This document shows positions 15,209-22,503 of a stretch of 32,282 nt of DNA, one piece after another (within the stretch, counting starts at the first letter, position 1; the number at the start of each line of letters is the position of its first letter). Made by a program: the position numbers and the translations under genes. Source of the DNA: CAZEAP01 sp964510315 (lineage in GTDB: Bacteria > Planctomycetota > Brocadiia > SM23-32); contig CAZEAP010000036.1 of the NCBI GenBank assembly GCA_964510315.1, forward strand, positions 1 through 32,282, read 5' to 3'. Below the pieces are notes generated by a model, which was given only the letters and a program-made list of their open reading frames with translations, did not search any database and had not been told where the DNA came from.

Positions 15209-16399
15209 ATGGCAACCAAAGTGAAGGACGGCGTACACCTCGTCGGCGTGGTGGACTGGAGCCTGCGGAGCTTCCACGGCCATGAGCTGTCCACTCGCCG
15301 GGGCAGCTCCTACAACGCGTACTTGATTCGGGACGAGAAGAACGTGCTGGTTGACACGGTGTGGGACCCCTACGCCGAGCAGTTCATGCGGAACCTCCGG
15401 GAGCTGATCGACCCGGCGGAACTCGATTACGTGGTGGCAAACCATGCGGAGACCGACCACTCCGGATCCCTCCCGGCTCTGATGAAGGCAGCCCCGAACG
15501 CGAAACTGGTAGTCTCCGAGCGGGGGCGGGAGAGCATCGAGGGCCACTACCACCAGCCCTGGGACTTCTATACCGTCGGGACCGGGGACACCATCGACAT
15601 CGGCGGCGACGAGCTGCTGTTCGTCGAAGCGCCCATGCTCCACTGGCCGGACAGCATGTTCACCTACCTGAAGAAGCGTCACGTGCTCATGCCCAACGAC
15701 GCCTTCGGCCAGCATTACGCCACCGCCTTCCCCTTCAACGACCAGGTCAACCAGAAGGAGCTGTACGAGGAGGCACTGAAGTACTACGTCAACATACTGA
15801 ATCCCTTCAGCACCCAGGTTGAGCGCAAGATCGGCGAGCTGCTGGAGATGGACCTGCCCTTAGAGGTCATCGCGCCCAGCCACGGGGTCATCTGGCGTGA
15901 AGAACCCGAACAAATCGTCGAGAAGTATCTGGAATGGGCCGCCCAGGAACCTCGCCCGTGTGCGGTGATCCTGTATGACACGATGTGGCACGCCACCGAG
16001 CGGATGGCGAAGGCCATCGGGGAGGGGCTGGCGGGGGAAGGCGTCGACTACAAACTGCTCCACATGGCGGTCACCGATCGCAACGATGCACTGGTGGAGG
16101 TGCACAAGGCTCATACCGTGCTGGTCGGCTCCCCGACGATCAACAACGGCGTTCTCCCCACACTTACTCCGATCCTGGCGGACCTGAAGGGACTGAAATT
16201 CAAGAACAAGATAGGAGCGGCGTTCGGCTCTTACGGATGGAGCGGGCAGGGCGTGGCGCTCATCGAGGAGCACTTCCAGCAGAGCGGCATTCCCGTGGCC
16301 CGTGAGGGTATCCGGTGCAAGTGGCAGCCCGACGGCGAAGACCTCGAGGCATGCCGCCGTTTCGGCCGGGAACTGGCCGAGCCTACGCGTGACATCTGA
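15209..16399 (+). CDS. fprA: Flavodiiron protein (A-type flavoprotein)
   Basis: A cytoplasmic enzyme that reduces oxygen to water or NO to nitrous oxide in anaerobes. The 396 residues comprise a metallo-beta-lactamase-like diiron domain (1-250) and a flavodoxin domain (from about 252, opening VILYDTMWHATERMA). All diiron ligands of the family are present: H79-x-E81-x-D83-H84, H145 (LHWPDSM), D164 (PNDAFGQH) and H225 (PSHG). No rubredoxin or flavin-reductase domain is appended, so it is a class A enzyme that needs an external electron donor; none is encoded nearby, although rubrerythrin at 21874 carries a rubredoxin-like domain. ATG 15209 follows GGGAG and starts the conserved domain. It is 88 bp downstream of the HD gene and 38 bp upstream of hcp, in one operon. 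Confidence 0.96.
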   Translation: MATKVKDGVHLVGVVDWSLRSFHGHELSTRRGSSYNAYLIRDEKNVLVDTVWDPYAEQFMRNLRELIDPAELDYVVANHAETDHSGSLPALMKAAPNAKLVVSERGRESIEGHYHQPWDFYTVGTGDTIDIGGDELLFVEAPMLHWPDSMFTYLKKRHVLMPNDAFGQHYATAFPFNDQVNQKELYEEALKYYVNILNPFSTQVERKIGELLEMDLPLEVIAPSHGVIWREEPEQIVEKYLEWAAQEPRPCAVILYDTMWHATERMAKAIGEGLAGEGVDYKLLHMAVTDRNDALVEVHKAHTVLVGSPTINNGVLPTLTPILADLKGLKFKNKIGAAFGSYGWSGQGVALIEEHFQQSGIPVAREGIRCKWQPDGEDLEACRRFGRELAEPTRDI

Positions 16400-16437
16400 A
16401 CTTAACTGCCGTTACTCCTGAAAGGGGGAGTTTCTTC

Positions 16438-18087
16438 ATGAGCATGTTCTGCTACCAGTGCGAGCAGACCGCAAAGGGAACCGGCTGCACCGCCCACGGC
16501 GTATGCGGCAAAGACCCCGACACGGCGGCCATGCAGGACCTGCTGGTCCACGCCGTCAAAGGCATCGCAGTCTACGCCCATCGCGCCGGCGAACTGGGGG
16601 CGCGGGACCCGGAGGTGGACCGCTTCGTCACCGAGGCGATGTTCACCACCCTGACCAATACGGACTTCGACCCGAGCCGCCTCCAGGATTACGTGCTGAG
16701 GGCGGCGGAGATGAGGGATCGGGCCCGTAGCCTCTACGGCGACGCCGCCGCGGAAGCCGGCCGTGAGCCCGAGGAGCCCGAAGGCCCCACCGACTGGCAA
16801 CCGGCCGGAGACCTGGACGAGCTGATCCGCCAGGGGGAAGACGTCTCCATCACCAACCGTATCGAGAAGTACGGGGAGGACATAGCCGGCCTGCAGGAGC
16901 TGATCGTTTACGGGATCAAAGGCGCGGCCGCCTACGCCTACCATGCCGCCGTGCTGGGCGAGGAAGACGACCAGACCTACGCGCTGTTCCACGAACTGCT
17001 GGACTACGTGGCCCGCGAACCGGAAGACCCCGACGACCTGCTGGCCCGCTGCCTGGAGGCCGGGGAACTCAACCTGCGGGCGATGGAGCTGCTGGACGCC
17101 GCCAATACGGGTGCCTACGGGGACCCCACCCCCACCTCGGTGCGCGTCGAGCCGGTCAAGGGCAAGGCCATCGTGGTTTCCGGCCACGACCTGAAGGACC
17201 TGGCCGAACTGCTGGAGCAGACCGAAGGGACGGGCATCAACGTCTACACGCACGGGGAGATGCTGCCCTCCCACGGGTATCCCGAGCTGAACAAGTACGA
17301 CCACCTGGTGGGCAACTACGGTGGCGCCTGGCAGAAGCAACGCAGCGAGTTCGACCGCTTCCCCGGGGCCGTCCTCATGACCACCAACTGCCTCCAGCAG
17401 CCAAAGGACAGCTACAAAGACCGCATTTTCACCAGCGGCCCGACCGCCTGGCCGGGGGTCGAGCACATCGACGACGGCGACTTCAGCCCGGTGATCGATG
17501 CCGCGCTGGCCGCCGACGGGTTCCGGGAAGACGGGGCGGACAAAGAGATACTGGTCGGCTTCGGCCACGACGCCGTTCTGGGAGTGGCCGACCGGGTGGT
17601 GCAGGCCGTGCAGGACGGGGACATCCGGCACTTCTTCCTGATCGGCGGCTGTGACGGCGCCCGCCCGGGCCGCAACTACTACACCGAGCTGGCCCAGGCC
17701 GTCCCCGATGACTGCGTCATCCTGACGCTGGCCTGCGGCAAATACCGCTTCAACAAGCTGGAGTTCGGTGAGGTCGCCGGCATACCCCGACTGCTGGACG
17801 TCGGGCAGTGCAACGACTCCTACTCGGCCATCCGCATAGCGGCGGCTCTGGCGGACGCGTTCGACACGGACATCAACGGCCTGCCGCTCTCGCTGGTGCT
17901 GTCGTGGTACGAGCAGAAGGCCGTGGCCATTCTGCTGACGCTGCTGCACCTGGGGGTCAAGGACATGCGCCTCGGGCCGACACTGCCGGCTTTCGTGACT
18001 CCGCCGGTTCTGAACGTCCTGGTGGACAAGTTCAACATCATGCCCATCAGCACGCCCGAGGAGGACCTGAAGGCCATCCTGGGCTAA
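16438..18087 (+). CDS. hcp: Hybrid cluster protein / hydroxylamine reductase
   Basis: A 549-residue cytoplasmic Fe-S protein that handles reactive nitrogen species: it reduces hydroxylamine in vitro, and family members reduce or transfer NO. The N-terminal cysteines C5-x2-C8-x8-C17-x5-C23 follow the spacing found in strict anaerobes ([4Fe-4S] type) and not the longer facultative E. coli type. Hybrid-cluster ligands are visible as the histidine and glutamates in the THGEMLPSHGYPELNKYDH region and cysteines in TTNCLQQP, IGGCDGA, LACGKYRFN and DVGQCND. Length and ends agree with the family. AAAGGGGGAG lies about eight bases before ATG 16438. It is the last gene of the Rrf2 operon. No Hcr reductase gene is seen. 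Confidence 0.97.
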   Translation: MSMFCYQCEQTAKGTGCTAHGVCGKDPDTAAMQDLLVHAVKGIAVYAHRAGELGARDPEVDRFVTEAMFTTLTNTDFDPSRLQDYVLRAAEMRDRARSLYGDAAAEAGREPEEPEGPTDWQPAGDLDELIRQGEDVSITNRIEKYGEDIAGLQELIVYGIKGAAAYAYHAAVLGEEDDQTYALFHELLDYVAREPEDPDDLLARCLEAGELNLRAMELLDAANTGAYGDPTPTSVRVEPVKGKAIVVSGHDLKDLAELLEQTEGTGINVYTHGEMLPSHGYPELNKYDHLVGNYGGAWQKQRSEFDRFPGAVLMTTNCLQQPKDSYKDRIFTSGPTAWPGVEHIDDGDFSPVIDAALAADGFREDGADKEILVGFGHDAVLGVADRVVQAVQDGDIRHFFLIGGCDGARPGRNYYTELAQAVPDDCVILTLACGKYRFNKLEFGEVAGIPRLLDVGQCNDSYSAIRIAAALADAFDTDINGLPLSLVLSWYEQKAVAILLTLLHLGVKDMRLGPTLPAFVTPPVLNVLVDKFNIMPISTPEEDLKAILG

Positions 18088-18530
18088 CAGACTGTTGAAG
18101 AACTCGTTCGATGCCGGGGCAGCAGGCGCAGGCTCGTCAGCACGCGGCTGTAGGCCAGATGGAGGATGGAGACGCCCGGACGCGTCCGCTTCGTGGCGGG
18201 CTTGTCCGGTACGTAGAGGAAAAGCGGCACGCTGAACAGCAGGAACGGCACACCCGCCGGGGCGAACAGCGGCGCCGGCTCCCGCACGTCAGCAGCGTCA
18301 GCCGGCTCGGGTAACGCCTGGGCCGACCCGTCCTGTCGGCGACCTCCCCGGCGAACCGCAGCAGCAGGCCGCTGGCCAGCAAGGACAGCCCGATGGTCAG
18401 GTAGGTGTATTTCTCGACCCCGGTGTATCGCTTCACGTGCAGCGCGATGGCGTACGAGACGACCAGGGCCGAGTAGATCGTGTTGGCGAAATCGTAGAAC
18501 GCCCAGCTTACGGCGCGGCCCCAGAGTATC
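18084..18530 (-). pseudogene. Remnant of a UMF1-like MFS transporter
   Basis: Two pieces in different frames read as parts of one transporter. The upstream piece (about 18530-18290) contains AVSWAFYDFANTIYSALVVS, the first membrane helix typical of UMF1-family MFS proteins, then EVADRTGRPRRY, the loop after helix 2. The frame then shifts, and the next piece (to 18084) reads GVPFLLFSVPLFLYVPDKP, normally found near the middle of such proteins, followed by VLTSLRLLPRHR and an early stop. Helices between the pieces and the whole C-terminal half are missing. No in-frame start codon precedes the first helix, and the beginning overlaps the 3' end of the PHP gene. It is convergent with hcp. The MFS identity is moderately sure; the decay is clear. 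Confidence 0.65.
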
Positions 18531-19419
18531 CGACCGGGGCCGAGCCCTCCAGGACGGCGTTGGTCCAGGCCCGCCGCCCCCACTCGTCCTCTATCTCGAC
18601 CCGAAGGTAGGGGTGCTCGCGCTCGACCCGGAACTCCCCCTCCGTCACGGTCCGGCCCGAGCCGGGATATATCCGCGCTCCCCAACTGGTGCCGTCCACA
18701 AGCCGTATGGCGGCGACGGGGCTGGTGCGCACGTGGACGCGGTCCCCTTGCAGCAGGATGCTCTCGAAGGCGGGCCCGACCGTCGAGTAGAAGCTGCCGG
18801 ACCGAATGGCGGCCATAATGTCCCCGCGCGTCAGCGCCGGCGCCCGCACCACGATCCAGCCGCCGTCCCACGGCTCGTTGCCGTTCAGGTGCGCGTCGTC
18901 GGCCGCCAGGCCCAGCGTGCGCGGGTCGCGCCTCAGCATCCGCTCCCAGTGGTAGGCCGAGAGGGACTTGCCGTTCAGGTAGTTGCAGATGTGGTTGTAC
19001 ACCTCGACGCCGTCGAACCGGTGACGGAGGGCGTCCGCCACGGTGTTGCCCGTCCAGTAGGGGTGCGCCAGGATCAGCACCGCCCCGGAGCGGCGCAGGG
19101 CCGCGAGCCTTTCCTCAAAGGTCGCCTCCGACGGCAAGGCGTTGCCGCAGCCCAGCCCGACGACGTGGTAGTGGGCGCCGGTCCCGTCCCGCCCGCCCAC
19201 CTCGATCCCGTTCAGGGCCAGCAGGGGCAGGCCCTCCATGCCCTCGATGTCAGCCACGACGTCGTGGTCCGTGACGAAGACGAAGTCATAGCCGTGTCCG
19301 GCGTAGAACGACGCGACGGTCGGGTAGTCCTCTCCGCCGTCGGAGCGCGTCGTGTGGATGTGCGTGTTGCCCTTGAACCACTGCCCTTCGGCCTCGTATC
19401 GGCCCGGGATCGGATGCAC
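18508..19419 (-). CDS. PHP-domain metallohydrolase, CehA/McbA-like
   Basis: This 303-residue cytoplasmic protein is a PHP-type phosphoesterase or hydrolase with a multinuclear metal site. Metal ligands are visible in order: KGNTHIHTTRSDGG near residue 16, FVTDHD near 47, the glutamate in ALNGIEV, ILAHPYW, and GLAADDAHL. The spacing and the NTHIHTTRSDG opening match the CehA/McbA group, named after carbaryl-degradation relatives; the physiological substrate is unknown. The C-terminal part after the PHP fold looks like a small beta domain (about residues 230-290). GAGGAGG lies five bases before ATG 19419. The last residues run into sequence shared with the MFS remnant, so the C-terminal end may have been altered by the deletion that removed that neighbour's start. 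It is the only intact gene between three degraded ones. Confidence 0.88.
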   Translation of the reverse strand: MHPIPGRYEAEGQWFKGNTHIHTTRSDGGEDYPTVASFYAGHGYDFVFVTDHDVVADIEGMEGLPLLALNGIEVGGRDGTGAHYHVVGLGCGNALPSEATFEERLAALRRSGAVLILAHPYWTGNTVADALRHRFDGVEVYNHICNYLNGKSLSAYHWERMLRRDPRTLGLAADDAHLNGNEPWDGGWIVVRAPALTRGDIMAAIRSGSFYSTVGPAFESILLQGDRVHVRTSPVAAIRLVDGTSWGARIYPGSGRTVTEGEFRVEREHPYLRVEIEDEWGRRAWTNAVLEGSAPVGYSGAAP

Positions 19420-19486
19420 GTCGCCCTCCTCGATGAATGGTAAGGCAGAGGAGTTTACCCGCTCCTCCCGCCCGCCACAAGCACAG

Positions 19487-19666
19487 CCGGCCGGTGGCCA
19501 TGCGGATGCTCAGGCGGAGGGCCACCGGCATCACGGGGAAGCCGTTGTAGTCGGTATGCTCGCCGATCAGGTTGATACGCCCCGGCACGCGGATCAGGCG
19601 CTCGGGCTCCCGTCCGTCGAACTCCCGGCGGAAGTGTTCCCGCAGGTGTCCGGTTGCATTTTCCAC
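19487..19666 (-). pseudogene. N-terminal fragment of galactokinase
   Basis: Sixty codons from GTG 19666 encode the beginning of a galactokinase: VENATGHLREHFRREF, then RVPGRINLIGEHTDYNGF, which is the galactokinase/GHMP substrate-binding signature, and PVMPVALRLSIRMATGR. Homology stops abruptly there; the following codons are unrelated, and the ATP-binding GHMP motif (G-L-S-S-S-A type) is missing. A working galactokinase has about 350-390 residues. The fragment points the same way as the PHP gene, which begins 67 bp beyond it. It is a remnant of a deleted gene and not a product. Confidence 0.8.
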
Positions 19667-19692
19667 GGCGGCTTCTCCCCGCTGTGGGACGG

Positions 19693-20008
19693 CTAATCCC
19701 CGACAACTTCTTTCAGCGCTTCCTCGTAGGCGCGGTACGCATCGGAGCTGAACAGGACGAACCGCACCAGCTCGAGTCGGCCGGCAGTGGTAACGACCGC
19801 TTCCCCCGTGGGGCAGCCTCGGATCTGCCGGCACTCTTCCATGATCGCCGGGCCCCCGGCACGATGGATGGCCCCGTCCACTCCGTCCCCGCCGGCAAGT
19901 GCACTGTTGGCGGCGTTCACTATTGCGTCCACTTTCTGCTCGGTAATGTCACCCTCCACCAGCTCGACCGCGTTTCTGCAACGCGTTTCTGCAAGGCAGC
20001 GCCTCCAT
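19693..20008 (-). pseudogene. Macro-domain (ADP-ribose hydrolase-like) gene, doubly broken
   Basis: The frame encodes the start of a macro domain: VELVEGDITEQKVDAIVNAA, GGDGVDGAIHRAGG and CPTGEAVVTTAGRL, which bind ADP-ribose in the MacroD/YmdB group. It then jumps to ELVRFVLFSSDAYRAYEEAL, which is the end of the domain. Roughly 80-90 central residues, including the second phosphate-binding loop (GxGxxGxP type), are gone. At the 5' end no start codon is in frame, but deleting one copy of the 13-bp tandem repeat at 19969-19994 joins ATG 20008 in frame and gives a natural beginning, MEALPCRNAVELVEGDI. So the gene was hit by a duplication frameshift and a central deletion. An ADP-ribose function is inferred only for the ancestor. 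Confidence 0.8.
19969..19994 (-). repeat. Perfect 2 x 13-bp tandem duplication
   Basis: CGCGTTTCTGCAA occurs twice head to tail on the plus strand (19969-19981 and 19982-19994). Thirteen is not a multiple of three, so the duplication shifts the reading frame of the macro-domain remnant. Removing one unit restores an ATG-initiated frame, which marks it as a probable replication-slippage event. Confidence 0.9.
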
Positions 20009-20112
20009 TTTTCGGCGTCTAAGCGTGTTTTGCGGATTGAGTTGCGGCCTTCTCGGCAAATCTCCCGCGCGTACCTTATACTGATAACGCCTTTGAGCAG
20101 GGAGGCAAGGGA

Positions 20113-20472
20113 ATGCCGTCGGAACGAAATTACTACGAACTGCTGGGCGTAGACCCCACCGCCGAGCCCGCGGAGATAAAGCGCGCCTATCGCCGGGCTG
20201 TGCTGCGGACCCATCCGGACCTGGAGGGCGAGCAATCCAACGCCGCCGTTTTCCGGCGAGTCAAGGAAGCCTACACGGTGCTGGCCAATCCCGAGGAGCG
20301 GACGCGCTACGACAGGGCGCTGGCCCTGGGGCGGTACTCGGACCGGGGGGGGTTCCACGGACGAAGCTTCGACCGGGTTTTCGGCGCCATGATCAGGAGC
20401 CTGCGGGAGGCGTCCAGGGAGCGGCTCGATTTCTCAGAGGTGCCGGCCGAGGAGCGCCGAAGGGCCGGCTGA
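20113..20472 (+). CDS. Small J-domain (DnaJ-like) protein
   Basis: A 119-residue protein with a J domain at about residues 6-70: NYYELLGVDPTAEPAEIKRA, the invariant HPD (34-36), and VFRRVKEAYTVLANPEERTR. J domains stimulate the ATPase of Hsp70 (DnaK) partners. The glycine/phenylalanine region, zinc finger and C-terminal substrate domain of true DnaJ are absent; instead a short basic tail of about 45 residues follows, so it is probably a specialised cochaperone. GGGAGG lies eight bases before ATG 20113. A TATACT at 20077-20082 is a reasonable -10 box, but no good -35 is seen. It is convergent with the SDR gene, ten bases away. Partner and client are unknown. Confidence 0.9.
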   Translation: MPSERNYYELLGVDPTAEPAEIKRAYRRAVLRTHPDLEGEQSNAAVFRRVKEAYTVLANPEERTRYDRALALGRYSDRGGFHGRSFDRVFGAMIRSLREASRERLDFSEVPAEERRRAG

Positions 20473-20482
20473 TACGCCCGCC

Positions 20483-21199
20483 TCAAAGTTCCCCGAAGAT
20501 GCGGATGACCGAACCGCTGACGCACCGGGCTGCGGGGGCACACAGACCTACCAGGACATCGGCGATCTCGCCGGGCTGAACCCACTTACTGAAATCGGCC
20601 TCCGGCATCAGCTTCCGGGTGGCCGGAGTGTCGATGATTCCGGGCATAACCGCGTTGACGGTCACGTTCGTATCGCACAGTTCCTCCCTCAGCGCACGCG
20701 TGAGCGTCACCACGCCGCCCTTCGCCACCGCGTAAGCTGCCGAGCCGGGCTGGACGTCAACGGCGGCCTTGGAGGAGACGTTGACAATCCTCCCTTCCCC
20801 CCCGCGCAGCATGACGGGGATCGCGTGCTTGCAGCAGAGGAAGGCGCTCTTGAGGTTTACGTCCAGCATCTTGTCCCAGGTTGCCTCATCGGTCTCCCAG
20901 AGGTTCTCCCCGAAGGCAAAGGCGCCCACCAGGTTGAGCAGGGCGTAGGTCCCGCCGAAGCGGCCGACGGCGTTCTCCATCAGGGCCTTCACCTGATCCT
21001 CGTCCGTCACGTCGGTCCGCCATCCGGCGCATCGACCCGGCTCCATGGCGTCCAGTTCGGTCCGCAGGCTCTCCCATTTATCTTCGTTCCGCCAGGGCGC
21101 GACTATGTCGGCCCCTTCCTCGGCGAACCGGCGCGCGACGACGCGCCCCAGGTTGCCGGTTGCCCCGGTGATCACGACGAGACGTCCCTCAAAGATCAT
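20483..21199 (-). CDS. Short-chain dehydrogenase/reductase
   Basis: A 238-residue SDR oxidoreductase acting on an unknown carbonyl or alcohol. The nucleotide-binding loop is TGATGNLG (11-18), a variant of TGxxxGxG. Catalytic residues are N115 (DVNLKSAF), S142/S143 (NVSSKA), Y156 and K160 (YAVAK). The usual NNAG motif is replaced by NLVGAF. The C-terminus GSVIRIFGEL ends at the usual place for the family. A basic residue in the position after strand 2 (PWRNEDKW) suggests NADP(H) use, which is tentative. Its start at 21199 overlaps the stop of the methyltransferase gene by 11 bp, so the two are translationally coupled. A weak GGGAGCAGGG precedes the start. Confidence 0.93.
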   Translation of the reverse strand: MIFEGRLVVITGATGNLGRVVARRFAEEGADIVAPWRNEDKWESLRTELDAMEPGRCAGWRTDVTDEDQVKALMENAVGRFGGTYALLNLVGAFAFGENLWETDEATWDKMLDVNLKSAFLCCKHAIPVMLRGGEGRIVNVSSKAAVDVQPGSAAYAVAKGGVVTLTRALREELCDTNVTVNAVMPGIIDTPATRKLMPEADFSKWVQPGEIADVLVGLCAPAARCVSGSVIRIFGEL

Positions 21200-21857
21200 A
21201 TCCCTGCTCCCCTTTCCCGTCCTTCTGCCCGGCATAGCGTTCGAGCATGTGACTATGGTGAGCCCCGTGGGTCCGGTCTTGCACCGCCACCGTCTCCATG
21301 GCGAGTGTGTGCAGGCCGGCCCCGAAGGTTTGCTCCATCTCACCGGGCGTGAAGAAATGCCGGACCAGCCGCGCGAACTCGCTGGCGGGTCCCCGGCCCG
21401 AACAGCCGGGATCTCCCGCCGCAAAATCCTCCACCAACAGTATGCCGCCTTCACTCAGCGCACTCCGGAGTCGACCGCCCAGTGTGGCCAGCTCGCCATC
21501 GGGCAGGAGGCTGAAGACAGTTATGCCGAGTATGAGATCGAACTCGCCGGCGCCAAAAGTGTAGCCCCGAATGTCGGACAGCACCGCCTCGACCGCCAGA
21601 TGTTCAGCGTTCGCTCCGCGACGGACCTGCCGGATGGCAGCGGGGGACACGTCGAGCCCGGTAACGTGGAAGCCCGTTTTAGCCAGATGTATGGCGTTTC
21701 GCCCCCAGCCGCACCCCAGGTCCAGCGCCCTGTCACCGGGCGCAAGCTGGGCAAATCGCCTGACCCAATCCGAAGGTCTCTCCCCGAAACAGGAGGCGTC
21801 CCTCCGGTAGGTAGAATCGAAAGCCCTCACTGATGATTGCACGGCTCCCCCGGACAT
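21189..21857 (-). CDS. Class I SAM-dependent methyltransferase, TehB-like
   Basis: A 222-residue soluble methyltransferase. The SAM-binding loop is ALDLGCGWGRNAIHLAKTG (about 44-62), followed by the acidic strand end GLDVSP and the later motif FDLILGITVFSLLP. The opening FDSTYRRDASCFGERPSDWV resembles TehB/thiopurine-methyltransferase-like proteins that act on small molecules or metalloids such as tellurite. Substrate cannot be read from the sequence. ATG 21857 is the first start in the frame; the gene begins 16 bp after the rubrerythrin stop, and its end overlaps the SDR start. Rubrerythrin, methyltransferase and SDR thus form a tight three-gene unit, perhaps responding to oxidative stress. 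Confidence 0.88.
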   Translation of the reverse strand: MSGGAVQSSVRAFDSTYRRDASCFGERPSDWVRRFAQLAPGDRALDLGCGWGRNAIHLAKTGFHVTGLDVSPAAIRQVRRGANAEHLAVEAVLSDIRGYTFGAGEFDLILGITVFSLLPDGELATLGGRLRSALSEGGILLVEDFAAGDPGCSGRGPASEFARLVRHFFTPGEMEQTFGAGLHTLAMETVAVQDRTHGAHHSHMLERYAGQKDGKGEQGYDL

Positions 21858-21873
21858 GGTCCCCCGCCGCGTT

Positions 21874-22377
21874 TTACTCTATGTGCATAAACCAGGACTT
21901 CGGTGAGCCGCAGATCGGACACTTCTCCGGCGGTTCGCCGTAGACGGTGTTCCCGCAGCCGCGACATACGAACGCGTCCCGCTCCGGCAGGTCGCTGCCG
22001 TCCTGCAATGAGCTTATGGCCTCCTGGTAGAGACCGTGGTGGATCTGCTCCACCTGGAGGGCGTAGTCGAATGTTTCCTCCGCGTCCTGGTGGGCCTCCT
22101 CGCGCGCGCCCGCGAGAAACTCCGGGTACATCTTCTGGAATTCGTGGGCCTCGCCCTCTCGGGCGGTTTCCAGGTTGTCCATCGTGTCGCCAACGGCCTC
22201 CGCTGCATCCAGGTGGTTCTGGGCGTGGACGGTCTCGGCCGCCGCAGCCGCCCGGAACAGCCGGGCTATCATCCGATAGCCCTCCGCCTCGGCCTTGCGG
22301 GCAAATGCCAGGTAACGCTGGTTGGCCTGACTCTCGCCGCTAAAAGCGTCCGACAGGTTCTGCTGCGTTTCCGCCAT
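21874..22377 (-). CDS. rbr: Rubrerythrin
   Basis: A 167-residue cytoplasmic peroxidase of anaerobes that reduces hydrogen peroxide with electrons delivered through its rubredoxin-like domain. The four-helix ferritin-like domain carries diiron ligands at E15, E48-x2-H51, E76-x2-E79 and E110-x2-H113. The C-terminal domain has C138-x2-C141 and C153-x2-C156 for a single iron, ending KSWFMHIE. Length and order match classical rubrerythrin, somewhat shortened between domains. GGGGG lies about 12 bases before ATG 22377. It leads the rbr-methyltransferase-SDR unit, 126 bp downstream of the altronate dehydratase-like gene. Together with the flavodiiron protein it shows that the cell copes with transient oxygen. 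No PerR-box could be recognised with confidence. Confidence 0.97.
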   Translation of the reverse strand: MAETQQNLSDAFSGESQANQRYLAFARKAEAEGYRMIARLFRAAAAAETVHAQNHLDAAEAVGDTMDNLETAREGEAHEFQKMYPEFLAGAREEAHQDAEETFDYALQVEQIHHGLYQEAISSLQDGSDLPERDAFVCRGCGNTVYGEPPEKCPICGSPKSWFMHIE

Positions 22378-22503
22378 AGGTACAGTACCCCCTTCGAGTG
22401 AAACTATTCAGCCCCTCAGCCGCACGCGCCCCTCGCGGCCTCCCGTAACATACCGTACAGCAGGCCGCCTCTCAAGTGCACCCCCGCGGCCGGTCGGCTC
22501 CGC

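Noticed and set aside
16402..17949. A 515-codon minus-strand frame opposite hcp
   Set aside because: Valine/glycine/glutamine-rich shadow of hcp, with no independent motif.
18088..18110. Possible insertion-sequence end (CAGACTGTTGAAGAACTC) at the truncation point of the MFS remnant
   Set aside because: It resembles IS terminal sequences I remember, but there is no partner end, target duplication or transposase in the window.
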